Source of the DNA: Macrostomum hystrix
Lineage: Eukaryota; Platyhelminthes; Macrostomidae
DNA: 64,000 nucleotides
Assembly (NCBI GenBank): GCA_950097015.1
Contig: CATNEN010000037.1
Span: 2,695,501-2,759,500, forward strand
Reading direction: 5' to 3'
Below, in pieces: positions 9,761 through 21,748 of the stretch. The position numbers were made by a program, and so were the translations under genes. The notes beneath the pieces were generated by a model. The model saw only the letters and a program-made list of their open reading frames with translations, had not been told where the DNA came from and ran no database searches. How positions within the stretch are numbered: the first letter of the stretch is position 1; each line of letters opens with the position of its first letter.

Positions 9761-12700
9761 TCATGAGCGCCTCTCTGGCACCAGACTCCACTGCATGATT
9801 GCGGCCGCCCCTCTGTCCGTGATCAGCAGTCTGGAGTCGCCGAACGCGAATGTCAGATCGCGAACTTCGGAGACCAGGGCGTCTGAGGTGATGCACTGGC
9901 TCTAGAATATGCATTTGATCATCTTCTATACTATAGAATTATCTTTCTGACAATTTATATTGCGTTTGGTATTTTAAAGTGCCAAATTAGTGTTTGAAGA
10001 GCTAGTTTTTGTAATAAAGTGCCTTTTCCCTGGCTCACCTGCTGAGGATGCGGCGGATATCGGAACATGCTGACGCGCCCGGCGCTGTCGCCAACGCAAA
10101 GCAGATCTCCGCGGCCGGACAGGCAGGAGGTGGTTATTGCAGTGTCCGAGCTGCCTTGGTACAGCTGCCAGGCCGCTGCGTGATTGTAGCTGAGGTAGCA
10201 TGTCTCAGTTGAGAAGCGCACGTTGCTAACTGAGTCCGATGACACCTCCGACATGTTGGGTACTGACCCTGCGGACAAGGGAATAATTGATTGCTAGAAT
10301 TGGAATATTGCTATTTTTTTAGACATCAATCATCTGTGGTGGAACAAATGCTGGTTAACTCGTAGTTCGCATTACAGTATAGATGCGGAGCAGAGCTCAA
10401 CATTCTAGATGCGGAGCGGGGGGTTAACAGTCTTGATGCGGAGCGGGGGGTTAACAGTCTGGATGCGGAGCGGGGGGTTAACAGTCTGGATGCGGAGCGG
10501 GGGTTAACAGTCTGGATGCGGAGCGGGGGTTAACAGTCTGGATGCGGAGCAGGGGGTTAACATTCCAGATGCGGAGTGGAGGTTAACAATCTAGATGCGG
10601 AGCGGAGCTTAACGTTCTAGATGCGGAGCGGAAGTTAACAGTCTAGATGCGGAGCGGAGGCTAAAATTCTAGATGCGGAGCGGGGTTAACATTCTAGATG
10701 CGGAGCGGAGGCTAAAATTCTAGATGCGGAGCGGAGGTTAACAGTCTAGATGCGGAGCGGAGGCTAAAATTCTAGATGCGGAGCGGGGTTAACATTCTAG
10801 ATGCGGAGCGGGGTTAACATTCTAGATGCGGAGCGGGGTTAACATTCTAGATGCGGAGCGGGGTTAACATTCTAGATGCGGAGCGGGGTTAACATTCTAG
10901 ATGCGGAGCGGGGTTAACATTCTAGATGCGGAGCGGGGTTAACATTCTAGATGCGGAGCGGCGGCTAAAATTCTAGATGCGGAGCGGAGGTTAACAGTCT
11001 AGATGCAGAGCGGAGGTTAACAGTCTAGATGCAGAGCGGAGGTTAACATTTAGATGCGGAGCGGAGGTTAACATTCTCATAGATGCGGAGCGGAGGTTAA
11101 CATTCTCATAGATTCGGAGCGGAGGTTAACATTCTCATAGATGCGGAGCGGAGGTTAACAGTCTAGATGCGGAGCGGAGGTTAACAGTCTAGATGCAGAG
11201 CGGAGGTTAACAGTCTAGATGCGGAGCGGAGGTTAACAGTCTAGATGCGGAGCGGAGGCTAAAATTCTAGATGCGGAGCGGGGGTTAACAGTCTAGATGC
11301 AGAGCGGAGGTTAACAGTCTAGATGCGGAGCGGAGTTTAACAGTCTAGATGCGGAGCGGAGGTTAAACTACCGGAAGAAACTGTTTAGAAGTCAGTTTAA
11401 CAAGACATTTAATAAATGTCAGAATGAGACCTCCAACGATTAGCCTTTTTAGTTTAGTTGAACAACAGACGGAGCACTCAAGGCTCATTAGTCGGTATCT
11501 CACAGAATCTTATTTCCAGATCCTCGGATTGACTGCGCAGAGTAGCCGAATCCACAGAGAAGTCCAGCCGAACAACCGGACTGGAGTGACCTACGAGGAT
11601 GCCCTGGCGGTATTTTCGATAAACCAGTCCGTTGTCCTCAACTGACATCAGGTAGACTTGGCCATCACTAGTGCCCAACGCAAGCAGGCGACCATCTGTT
11701 AGGAATATAAACAAATTTAATCGAATGGAAAGCTTCTTCCAGCCTGAGTGTGTTTTGTGATTCTAAAAACACAGCTCTAAGTCAAAAGTTGAGAGTGGTC
11801 CAAAGTGATCTGTGTTTTATCTTCATCATTCGTGTCCAGTCCTAGAACCGGCCTCTTTACGTACGGTGGGAGTTTCATTTTCGGACCCAAGAATCAACTC
11901 ATCCGATGCTTAAAATGTTGTTTACAAACAAAAGAAACATGCTACAGAAGGGACTGTTAAAAGATATTAGCCTACAAAGGCAACTCACTGCTGCTGAACC
12001 GGACGCACGGCAACGCTTGACCCCGCTCAGTCACCTGGCAGGACATGGCGTAAGTCTCCGCGAGCGTGTTGCAGGGCCACAATGCGGCCTGTGGCTGTGC
12101 CCAGCAGCAGCAGGTGGCCTCGCGGGTGGAAGGCGGCGCTGGCGCAGGCATCTTCGACAGCAACTCGCCAGACCAGTCGACACTGGTTGGCGGACCAGCG
12201 GCACACTGACCTGTCGTCGGTGCCGACTCCGCCGCAGGTGATCAGGTCTGGCTCGCTGGGGTGGGCGCTCACGATAAGGCCGTCACCGGATGGTGACGAC
12301 TTGTGACCCTTTGGATAAACAAAAAATTGGATTATACGAATGGCAACAATAATAGTATGTCACTGGTTCTGAGAGGAACAGCGACATCAGTGTTCAATTG
12401 GATGATATTGCTGATGTTTGGTTCCAATTATCGACGTGTTTTTATCACACATCCAAATCCAATTAGCTATACTGGCCAATCAAATGGGTCTTACTTGCAC
12501 CAGGCAGAAGAACTGGTCATGCAGCGACCCCTCCAGAATACTGTTTCCCGTCGTAGCAATGACCAATCGGCCATCGAGACTCCGAGGATGCTTCAGGGCC
12601 AGAGTGGTTATGTCCTCTGGAACCTGCCCGCTGGTCTGGACATTGGAGAGGGAGCTGATTTTACATATCGAAAAAATAGTGCATTCGCCGAATGGGGAAA

Positions 12701-15700
12701 GTCTACACTCGAGTTCTATTGCGTATCAATGTAATGCTCACCAGAGCCTCCTTCACGTGACTGTAGCCGTTCAGCGTGTCCCAGACTTGAATTCGTTTGG
12801 CGGACACTGAAATCAGCGCGCCATCGCCCAGGGTGTGCAAGCACCTGATGGGCTCCTGTTAAAAAGACAGCATGTGATTTACTTGTACGAGCCGTAAGTT
12901 TAACAAATATTATAAAACAGTAGACAAATTCATGCGACCACAAGAGGTGCTCACCGAGTGCGCGTGATTCAGCCGTTCGACAGGTCTGTGGACGAAAGCG
13001 TCCTCGTGATCCCGACACCAGAGCTGGATCCGGCCCTGCTGAGTCTCCTGTGACCACGTTGCCCACCAGGTCAAATGTCAGCGCAGTGACCTCCGTCGTA
13101 GCTTGAGGCTGACTAGCCGCTCCAGACTCGCTCGAAAAGTTCAGGCCGCTCTTTTTATCACGAAGAGCCCGACTGCGGCCGGCGCTGTCATGGAAGATGC
13201 GCCAGAAGATGGGCCGGTCGGCGCCCACCGACACGATGACTGAGTCGTCTTCCGGATGAAAGACCGCCCTGCTGATACGGTCTCGCGCCGTTTGCGACTT
13301 GAGCACGAGCCGACGTGCGGCCCAATCGAATACTGTCAAGGTCTGACGATGCCCCGGTGGCTTCTGGGCGTCCACAGCCAGCAGGTAGGCGCCCAGGCTT
13401 TCATTAGAGAAGCTGAGAGACGCGATGCCGGTGTTCAGGTGCGGCTCAGACAGGACCACTCTAGTCTCTAGGCTGGACGCATCCCAGATGCGGATTTGAA
13501 CGGGTGCTCCCGGATCGAGAGGCCGCCTGGCCCGAAGCCACAGTAGGCGTTCACTGGGTGAGCGGCCGTGCTGTCATGGGGACGGAAGGTTTGCGAGAAA
13601 TCTCTCCTGATTTATCACAGTCTCTATCTAGTTAGGGAGACCCTAACTAGTCACGTTTCAAATTTATAGCTCAAATTCCAGCACTGATCGAATTTAGTAT
13701 CCCTACCAGGTAACTTGAGCAGTGTGCTCAGCATAGTGCCGCTGCCTATGCCGCTTGGAGTCTAGCAGGATCACCACATTGCCGGCCGCGTACAGCAGAT
13801 CGCCTGTCGGTAGGGCCAGCAGGCCAGCCGGGCTGTGGCAGCCGTACACCCAGTCCAGCCTCAGTGACAGGTCGGGCGGTTGCAGCTGCTGACGACTCGG
13901 CACCGACGCCGTAGGAGCTGGGAAGGCTGCGAAAATAAACAAATTTAATCATGAAAAAACATGGGAAGTTGGGAAGTTGTAAATGGACTTGTTCAGCTAC
14001 CCAGCAGCAACTCACTGTGCAGGTTGCCTCTAATTCTGACCGAGGCGGGCGGAGCCTTTTGCACGGACTCGCGGCCGGACAATTTGGGCAGCTGCTGGAA
14101 GCTGGAAGCGTCTTCGTCGTCAGTGGCACCGCTGGCAGCTGCGTCGCTGTCCTCGGCTGCCTCGTAGCGTCCAGCTGAGGATAATTTGGTAGTCGAGAGT
14201 AAGGCTGGCAGGCTCCTTAGAGTTAGACTCGGAAAAACAATTATCGCAGAATGCTTACCAGCTGCCTGACTCTTATCACCCAGCTGCTGCTGCTGTGCCT
14301 GCATTTGCCTCTGCTGCTCTAACTGTAGCTGAAGCAGCCGCCGTCTTTGCTGCTCATCCATTCGATTCTCTTCGCCAGTGCGCGGCCATTGAGGCGGAGG
14401 CGGTGGCGGCGGTGGTGGCGGCGGAGGCGGCGGTGGCGACGGCGGCGGCGGCGTCCGAGGCTGCGTCGTTCCGTTGACCTGCCCGGTAGGCTTTAGTGGC
14501 TCCAGCTTCGCCAGTCGACGCGCACTGGGGCTGCCGCCAACGCCTCCTCCGCTAACGTCGTCGCCCCAGAGGGCGGCCGCCTCAATGGGCCGGCTGCGCA
14601 GTTCCGCAGGTAGAAATTCCTGGCCGCAGGCGATGAAGCTGTCGTAGTCTTTGTACTCGTTGAACAGTTGCGATAGCTTTGTTACCTGCATTGAAAAAAT
14701 ATTTTTGATCAGGACAGCACTCATGAGCACATAACGCACTCTGCTTCTCGGATTCACAAACTGGGGACCTGAAAGTCACACGCATGACATCTTGCAAAGC
14801 AGCCTCCTGCAAATTGCTGAGCTATGGCCATTTGTTAATCTATCAAATCTGTTAGTTCCAACGCCCGGTCAACCGACCTTTCGATATGGTGGGTAGGCAG
14901 TGTACAGGCAGGTTGCGGGCGGGTGGCCCATCACTAGAAGACTGCCCAGATCCTCCAGGATGGCGTCCAGACCGTCTGCGCTGGCCGCCTTTACAGGACT
15001 TACTAGCAGCCGCTCTCTACTCTGTCGGTGCGTGTTACTGATGATGACAACGCTGCGCGGCTTGCCCGGACCGCCACGACCCGTTGTTGCATCGCCGGCA
15101 ACGATGGGCCGACCCACATACCCGTGTCTCTCCATGTGTCGCGGCTGGTCGTCGCTTTCTCCGACAACCTCGCCGCCGCCAACCAGCAGCCGCAGGTCGT
15201 CGCGCGTCCGCCGGCCAGCCTTGGCGCTCGGCGGCTTCATTCGCCATGCAGTTCGATGGCCGCCGTACTCCACAGAGCGGATCAGCTTGGAGCCGCTCGA
15301 TGCTACGTAGTGGCCTCCAGCCTCGAAGTCTGCCAACTGGCTCACCTTTTGAAATAGGGAAAAATACGAGTAATAAAAGAATAAGTTTAATGAGAAGTCG
15401 AGCTTAAAGAACCATTCAAAGTATTTTTATAGGATTGATAAGTTGTGAAAATTGATATCCTATGGACAAGCCAGTTGTGTCACAAATTTTTTTGATGGAG
15501 TGTCCGGGAAATTATGGTGCCATCAATATTGTTTCGAAGTCAGGTAATCCAGTCGTCGACAAGAAAATAAAAGCCTAAATTTTGACTCTGACGAACACAA
15601 TATTCACTGCAGTTCTTCCGGAACAGTTTCGTAGAAATAAATTCTACCTCAATGCCATCAGGCAGCCGAAAGACGTGCCTCACACCGGACGGTGTGCTAA

Positions 15701-15956
15701 TCTTCTCATTGAGCCACTCGGTCAAGGTTGCCATGGAAACAAACGCGCGATCATTAATAGAGACTCCGAGGCCGCGAAAATGCGGATCGCCATTGCGATA
15801 GAATGTCACGAGCTTGCCCGACGGCCCCGGATCCGGCTGTCGCCTTGACGCTGCTGCCTGCGGCGGCTGCAGGGGCTTCAGCTGCAGATTCGGCTGCCCC
15901 CGGCCCTGACGCTTCCGCGGCTGCTGACGTCCCCCTGCAGGTGGCGATCCTTGCAT
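9761..15956 (-). CDS. DCX-EMAP: DCX-EMAP: doublecortin plus EMAP/EML microtubule-binding protein
   Basis: Twelve exons: 15956-15648, 15345-14878, 14685-14259, 14174-14016, 13926-13707, 13570-12955, 12855-12742, 12635-12495, 12308-11989, 11695-11504, 10268-10039 and 9901-9761. All phases agree once four single surplus bases are set aside, giving about 1110 residues. Domains: doublecortin 1 (from about residue 48, KLVTFYRNGD) split over exons 1-2; doublecortin 2 (about 198-285, KPRSVVIISN to YDSFIACGQE) over exons 2-3; a Pro/Gln-rich linker; the HELP motif in exon 5 (RLDWVYGCHSP, then QRHYAEHTAQVTW); then EML-type WD repeats (IRIWDASS, VFDWAARR, RIQVWDTLNG, VCRWSANQ, RFWSVP, MQWSLVPE). Known of the family: it binds microtubules, and fly DCX-EMAP is needed in mechanosensory cilia. 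Exon 6 needs skips near 13542, within about 13510-13530, and near 13035; exon 9 needs one at 12029. A 1-kb minisatellite occupies the exon 10-11 intron. Confidence 0.85.
10379..11372. repeat. 25-26 bp minisatellite in a DCX-EMAP intron
   Basis: About 38 copies of a 24-26 bp unit, AGATGCGGAGCGG followed by GGTTAACAGTCT or GGCTAAAATTCT, in the intron between coding exons 10 and 11. Several sub-variants occur in local runs. Confidence 0.95.
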
Positions 15957-17943
15957 TGCTGAACTGCAAGCTGAATTGCTTCAACAGCGCCCTTTCTCTA
16001 CACCAGAGCGAATAAGCCTTTGAATGTGTGCTCAGCGCTGCGTTGTTTTCTCTTTTTCTCATTCCATTTCTCAGCGACTTTCTATATTTGACTGTACATT
16101 TTCAGCTTAGAATAGATAGAGACGAAATAGCCTTTGGTTGCCATGGTCGATTGTTCATCTGAGCGCCATAGGCACTGCTCGCCTGTTGTTACCCTGCTAT
16201 TCGAAGCGTGTGACACCTGCTTTCAGCTATCCTTCCTGCCCCATCTACTGTCCTCGCTCGCTTAACTCCATTTAAGAATTTTATTTTCTAACTATTTTAT
16301 TTCTCGTTGAGATAATCAAATTTGGACATAAAAATACAACTATTTACAACTTACTTGTATTGTCTTTAGTCTTTTAATGGTCTCTGTGTTACAACGAATA
16401 ATATATATATATTCTTCTTTTCTTATTCCGATTCAGCCAACCGAGAGAAATTAATTTTCAAACAAGTGATTTTCCAAACTCTGAGCCAGAGCTTTTACTA
16501 AATTTAAACAAGAGAATGAGCCGAGATCATGGAGATCTTGGTAGAGCTAAATTCAAAAACTTTGAATTTCATTTGGTCTGTGTAATCTGTCTTGTCTAAA
16601 TCAACTGTATACGAGCCGAACAATTTATTTAAACCTGTCTTGTTATATTCCGCAAAAAATGCTTTCTCTCCTACTCTAAGTAAAGCGAACTGCGCATAGT
16701 GTGTTAATTTATCCGCGCACGCCTAAATCGGGTACATGCAAAGGACGTGCGATTGTGAGGTCGCTCGCTTAGAGTACAAACTAGACCCCAGGAATTCTAC
16801 ACCCTGTGCGGCAGTCCCTCCAAACTCATCCCAGGCGGGGGGCATGGCCCTCTGCGCCTTGGCTGTTTACCCCTCTCTTCTCTTTCCTTACCCCCACCCT
16901 CAGTGCGCGTCGCTGTGCGTCAAACTTATCGACCAGTCTGACCGACCCTGCCCCTTCCCCTCCGCCCTCCTCCCCCCTCTCCCCTGCTTGTCTGTCTTTT
17001 TTGGGGCTTGGTTTAGTTTAGAAGCTTAATTTAGTATTTTGCTTGTATAGTGCAGCTGGGCTGCTTTTGTGCTGGTTGCTTCTTGCGGGCTCTCCTCGCC
17101 TCGCCTCACCTGTACCTTCCGGCGCTTGTGGGTGAGGTGAAGCCTAGCTAATGCTGATTCTCGGGGTCGTATAAGGGGCTAGTTGAGGACAACAAATGGG
17201 GTCTAGAGAGAGAAAAACTGAGAGAGAGAGAGCGGAAACCGCGCAGTTTGGCGCCACTCAAATCTCTTTCCTGTTTTCTGAAAAAAAAGCACCAGATCTA
17301 GCGCGCACCTGGGCCAGGCGTCTATGTGTGACGTAAAAGCTTATCATTACAACCGATAATACAATCTCCCAGCAAAGGGAACTCAGACAGGCATACTCAA
17401 ATGACTCAAAGATGCCTCAATGCCAGTTGAGGGTGATTTCGCTACTTATTGGTACTTGGTAGCGAATTCGATTTGCACTTTTGTGTTCTGTCTTGTTGTT
17501 TTTCCTCTTTTGCATGCCATTTCCAGGGTCCTTGGTCGCAGCTGGGCCTTGGGTACACTATTTGCTGCTGCAAAGAGAACGCTGAGAGACAAATCAATAA
17601 AAAATAGTTCCAGTTCAGTTAGCGCAAATTTAGTTCACTTTCCGCCAAACCGGTTGGTTTGGTTCTATGCAAATTTGAGCTCCGGCGATTCTGTCTGGAA
17701 ATTAATAGAGTTACATTGTGTGCCATATTCGAATTCATAATGCGTTTCTCCTGAATTCATAAGCAACTGCCTGACCGATATTTCATGCGTTTAGTTAAGT
17801 CTGCCTTGTATAAGGTGCGATCAATGTCCGCATGTTGATTATTGAAATCAGTGGACTGTGTGAAGAGTGGCACGTGCAAATTTAGATTGCGCTTGGATCA
17901 TGGTTAGGGGTTTATCCCTAATGTTGTTCTCCTTACAAGCGCC
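15957..17943. other. Upstream region of DCX-EMAP, no gene seen
   Basis: About 2 kb 5' of the DCX-EMAP start. It includes a pyrimidine-rich stretch (16860-17000) and GA-rich and AT-rich patches. It should hold the promoter. A 106-codon open frame at 17420-17740 has a hydrophobic N-terminal stretch but no recognisable domain, and I do not call it. Confidence 0.4.
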
Positions 17944-19140
17944 ACAGGCGACGTCCTTTCAAACGCCACTGGCAATGTCCCTTCTGGTACCACTGGCAAT
18001 GTCCCTTCTGCATGGTACCACTGGCAATGTCCCTTCTGCGTGGTACCACTGGCAATGTCCCTTCTGCATGGTACCACTGGCAATGTCCCTTCTGCATGGT
18101 ACCACTGGCAATGTCCCTTCTGCGTGGTACCACTGGCAATGTCCCTTCTGCATGGTACCACTGGCAATGTCCCTTCTGCGTGGTACCACTGGCAATGTCC
18201 CTTCTGCATGGTACCACTGGCAATGTCCCTTCTGCATGGTACCACTGGCAATGTCCCTTCTGCATGGTACCACTGGCAATGTCCCTTCTGCGTGGTACCA
18301 CTGGCAATGTCCCTTCTGCATGGTACCACTGGCAATGTCCCTTCTGCGTGGTACCACTGGCAATGTCCCTTCTGCATGGTACCACTGGCAATGTCCCTTC
18401 TGCGTGGTACCACTGGCAATGTCCCTTCTGCATGGTACCACTGGCAATGTCCCTTCTGCATGGTACCACTGGCAATGTCCCTTCTGCGTGGTACCACTGG
18501 CAATGTCCCTTCTGCATGGTACCACTGGCAATGTCCCTTCTGCGTGGTACCACTGGCAATGTCCCTTCTGCATGGTACCACTGGCAATGCCCCATCTAGC
18601 GCCACTGGCAATGTCCCTTCTGGTACCACTGGCAATGTCCCTTCTGCGTGGTACCACTGGCAATGTCCCTTCTGCATGGTACCACTGGCAATGCCCCATC
18701 TAGCGCCACTGGCAATGTCCCTTCTGGTACCACTGGCAATGCCCCATCTAGCGCCACTGGCAATGTCCCTTCTGCATGGTACCACTGGCAATGTCCCTTC
18801 TGCATCGTACCACTGGCAATGCCCCATCTAGCGCCACTGGTAATGTCCCTTGTGGTAACCACTGGTAATACCCCTTCTGGTACCACTGACAATGACCCTT
18901 CTACTAGCACCACTGGCAATATCCCTTATAGCACCACTGCCAATGTCGATTCTGGTGCTACTTGCAATGTCCCTTCAAATGCCACTGGCAAAGCCTCATC
19001 TAGCGCCACTAGCAATGTCCCTTCTGGTAACTGGAAATGTCCCTTCTAGCACCACTGGCAATCTCCCATCTCGTACCACAGGTAATACCCCTTCTAGCAC
19101 CACTGCCAATATCAATTTTGGTGCCACTGCATATTAATGT
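17944..19140. repeat. 28-bp minisatellite
   Basis: About 40 copies of a 28-bp unit (GGTACCACTGGCAATGTCCC then TTCTGCAT or TTCTGCGT). They are homogeneous to about 18590, then mixed with a shorter unit lacking TGCATGGT, and progressively diverged to 19140. The GGTACC word recurs in nearly every unit. All six frames stay open over hundreds of codons because the period is not a multiple of three, so these frames are not genes. Confidence 0.95.
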
Positions 19141-19799
19141 CTCTTCAATCGCCACTGGTAATATCTTTGTGACGCAACAAGAATTGAAAGTAGACTTAGA
19201 TACGAAAAATAATACGCATATCATTTGGTTTCCTTAAATTGAAAGTAACAAAGTCTGTTCTCTCATAAACAAAACATGGCCTGAAAAGCGCTGAGTCTTC
19301 TGGATTCAATTTGTGTGGCTTATTTCCGTCTTAGAACAAAGAGCAAAGTGGTTTTAGTGTTCTCAAACACATATATGACCGCACAATAAGAGCTATTGTC
19401 TGGCGAATTTATTCTAGTTGTTCTTTTTCCAAATTTCAGCTGAACATTACTTTTAGGTCGCGATTCGTATTAACTGTAGTCTAGTATTGAGCAAGTCTTA
19501 CTCTCGTTTTTAGCGCTAGCGTCATGGCATGCAATAACAGCTGACAGCTGAAGCCAATGCATAAACTAAAGACAATAGCATGACCATAGCTAACTGCATA
19601 CTTGCATTGCCTAAACCCTCAGTGTGGTTGGATTTAGCTGTTTCGTCATTGAGTTGTATCGTGCTCGCAATTGAAACAAATAATTATACAATAGAACAGC
19701 AAGCGAATAGATAGAACAAATCAGAATTTCAAGATTTCGAATGTTAGAACCTATTTTCATGAACTTTAAATATACTGGTTTGTGTCAGAGCCCAATTCA
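19141..19799. other. Intergenic, nothing recognised
   Basis: AT-rich single-copy DNA between the 28-bp array and the SINE. No supported feature. Confidence 0.4.
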
Positions 19800-20012
19800 T
19801 TACACCTGCCCCAAAGCACAGCCGCAGCTATTGCGCGGCGCGTCTGAAGGCAACGTACGGTTGTTTAGTCCATGGACTGTGACCATGGACGCCACATCCA
19901 CCTTCAATTACCCCAGCTATTGCTGATACGGGACACTTATTGTTCCAGTGGAGGCGAGAATCGAACCCCGTCCTTCAAATCCGACGCACTAACTACTAGG
20001 CTACAAGCTCCA
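19800..20012 (-). mobile_element. tRNA-derived SINE, copy 1
   Basis: Read on the minus strand from 20012: a tRNA-like head with an A-box-like TAGCCTAGTAGTTAGTGCG and a B-box GGTTCGATTCTC, then a body with AGCTGGGGTAATTG, AGTCCATGGACT, a GCGCCGCGC word and GGGGCAGGTGTAAT. The same order of words is found on the plus strand at 48200-48455, which makes it a dispersed pol III-type element and not a tRNA gene. Confidence 0.8.
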
Positions 20013-20771
20013 GTTTATTTATGCACGCTGCGTTCCAGTACTCAACTTGTGTACTCAACCCCCATGGCAGGTCACAGCCCAATTTCGCAGCAAATTATCT
20101 CTGTACTGGTGCTGATAATAGCATGGAATTCTCTCAGAACTGTGTTTACTAACTGCGATAATGGTGCCATTTGAAATGAATAAACTTTTTGTTATAAGGC
20201 CTGCCGAACTCATTGTGATATGCCGATTTGTAGAAGAACAAAAGTATCTGCTCTGTTTAGTCATCAAGGCACAAGGTTATCAATCTGCGTTACAATTGAT
20301 TTGGGCTGAAATGCGTGACACAACATGATTGACGATCAGTCTTTTCCAGTGGACGAATGGTTTGTAAGAAATAAAGAACAGAAAAGACAGACCGGAGTTT
20401 TTTCGTGTTAAACTTAATGACGCAATCGGGGTAAACTTTTTTTCTCTACATTAGTGCAATTCAGCTTGTATTTAAATAGCATGCACGGAAATGAAAACGA
20501 AAAATAAACCTTTTGTTATCGTTGAATCAATTTCGGCAAGTATGAAAAACACCAGGATGAGTTCGCATCATTAACTCGTATGTACATGAACAGATAGATA
20601 CACGCTTAGAAATTATCGCTGCAAAAATATAATATGATTCTAAATAGCGACGAAAAGCTCTATTCCTTGTTGTTAAACATCAGACAAGACACGACATCAA
20701 TATACACAGGATGCGTATTCTACGACTACAAAGTACTATAATATAGAAACTGAAATATTTGATATACAATA
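20013..20771. other. Intergenic, nothing recognised
   Basis: AT-rich sequence downstream of the PPP1R3-like gene. No supported feature. Confidence 0.4.
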
Positions 20772-20777
20772 TTTATT
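20772..20777 (-). terminator. Candidate polyadenylation signal of the PPP1R3-like gene
   Basis: AATAAA on the minus strand, about 60 bp beyond the stop codon at 20836. Its position is suitable, and there is no further evidence. Confidence 0.45.
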
Positions 20778-20835
20778 TTCATGTTTCAGGTTTTGCTCAA
20801 CGAATGCCCATCAGGCCAGGTTCTCGCAGTCTCAA

Positions 20836-21748
20836 TTAATCGTCTTCGTCGCTATCAATGCAAAATGTGGCTCTTCGAGGCGGCGGCAGCAGGGCGGCCC
20901 GATAGTTTCCTCCGTCGTTGTTGTCCCACAGACAGGGGGCCGTCTCATTGTCGCCCTGACAGCCGAGGCAAAATTCGAATTCAACCTGCTCTGTGATTGG
21001 GTCGAGGCCGCCAGCTGCCGACAGGGGCAGCTGGAAGGCGAACGAGTCTCCCTTGTCATTCTCGACTGGCGCCAGCGAAGGCGGCCTCGATATCTGCGAA
21101 GCTGCGCCAGGCGTTCAGCGTGACGCGAACGAAGACGCGCTTCTGGTAGCCCGTGTTGATCGTCACGGCTCGGCCGACAATGGAGCAGGAGCGAATGTCC
21201 AGTCGGAGCTCGAAGAGGCGCACACCGTCACCCTCAGACTTCAGCATCGACAGAACTGTCTCCAGGCCGGGCAGCTTGAATTGGCGCTCCAGTCTCGGAG
21301 CGTCCCTCGCATCGCTTTCGTCCAGCCTAGCCGGAGCCGACTTCCAGGCGTTGTCGATGTGCAATTCCTCGTGCTCGAAGCAGATTGGCGGATCCGGCTT
21401 GTACAGACGAATTTCGATGAGCGATCGTCCCAGATCATCGGCAAAGCGAACCCGCTGACGTCGTTCATTAGAGGCCGCGGCAGCTTTGTCTTTCCTGACC
21501 AGCTCGGCGGCAAGAGCCGGTGAATAGTTCGACGTTGTGTCGGAAGCTGTCCACTGGCATTCCTTCAGAGGTCGCTTCTCGCTGAAGTAGCGGGCAAGAA
21601 ACTCATCGGGCTGTTTGCGCAGCTCGTCCCCGATTGAAAACGCGTCTTCCGCCAGCTGCTGCAACTGCTGCTGCTGCTGCAGGCTGCATCGGCACTGGCA
21701 GCCGCCCCCGGCTGCCTGCTGCTGTGTGGCTACTTTGAACTGGCACAT
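20836..21748 (-). CDS. PPP1R3-type glycogen-targeting subunit of protein phosphatase 1
   Basis: Intronless, about 303 residues from the ATG at 21748 if one surplus base near 21067 (at latest the TGA at about 21059) is skipped. The N-terminus is Gln/Cys-rich. RVRF at residues 99-102 (RVRFADDLGRSL) is the PP1-docking RVxF motif. The rest is a CBM21 glycogen-binding domain: FVRVTLNAWRSFADIEAAF, then in the next frame GDSFAFQLPL, VEFEFCLGC and WDNNDGGNYR. Known of the family: it brings PP1 to glycogen particles, where PP1 activates glycogen synthase and inactivates phosphorylase. The length fits PPP1R3B/C/D (about 285-317). The CBM21 domain would be cut in half by the frame break if the base is real; the perfect match on both sides argues for an intact gene with a sequence error or a very recent mutation. 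The acidic end CIDSDEDD is followed by TAA. Confidence 0.85.

Noticed and set aside
10379-11372. Interstitial telomere repeats (GGGGTTA words here and at 6541-6970)
   Set aside because: The words are parts of 20- and 25-bp units, with no TTAGGG tandem.
17420-17740. 106-codon frame with a hydrophobic N-terminus
   Set aside because: No recognisable domain, non-coding-like composition and no splice or 3' support; probably chance.
17867-18831. Long open frames (up to 307 codons) on both strands
   Set aside because: Products of a 28-bp repeat with no stop in any phase; no gene structure or non-repetitive part.
11989-21067. Programmed +1 frameshifting or stop-codon skipping as the explanation of the frame breaks
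   Set aside because: No shared slippery context; three of the six sites do not involve a stop. Sequence insertions are the simpler reading until read data say otherwise.
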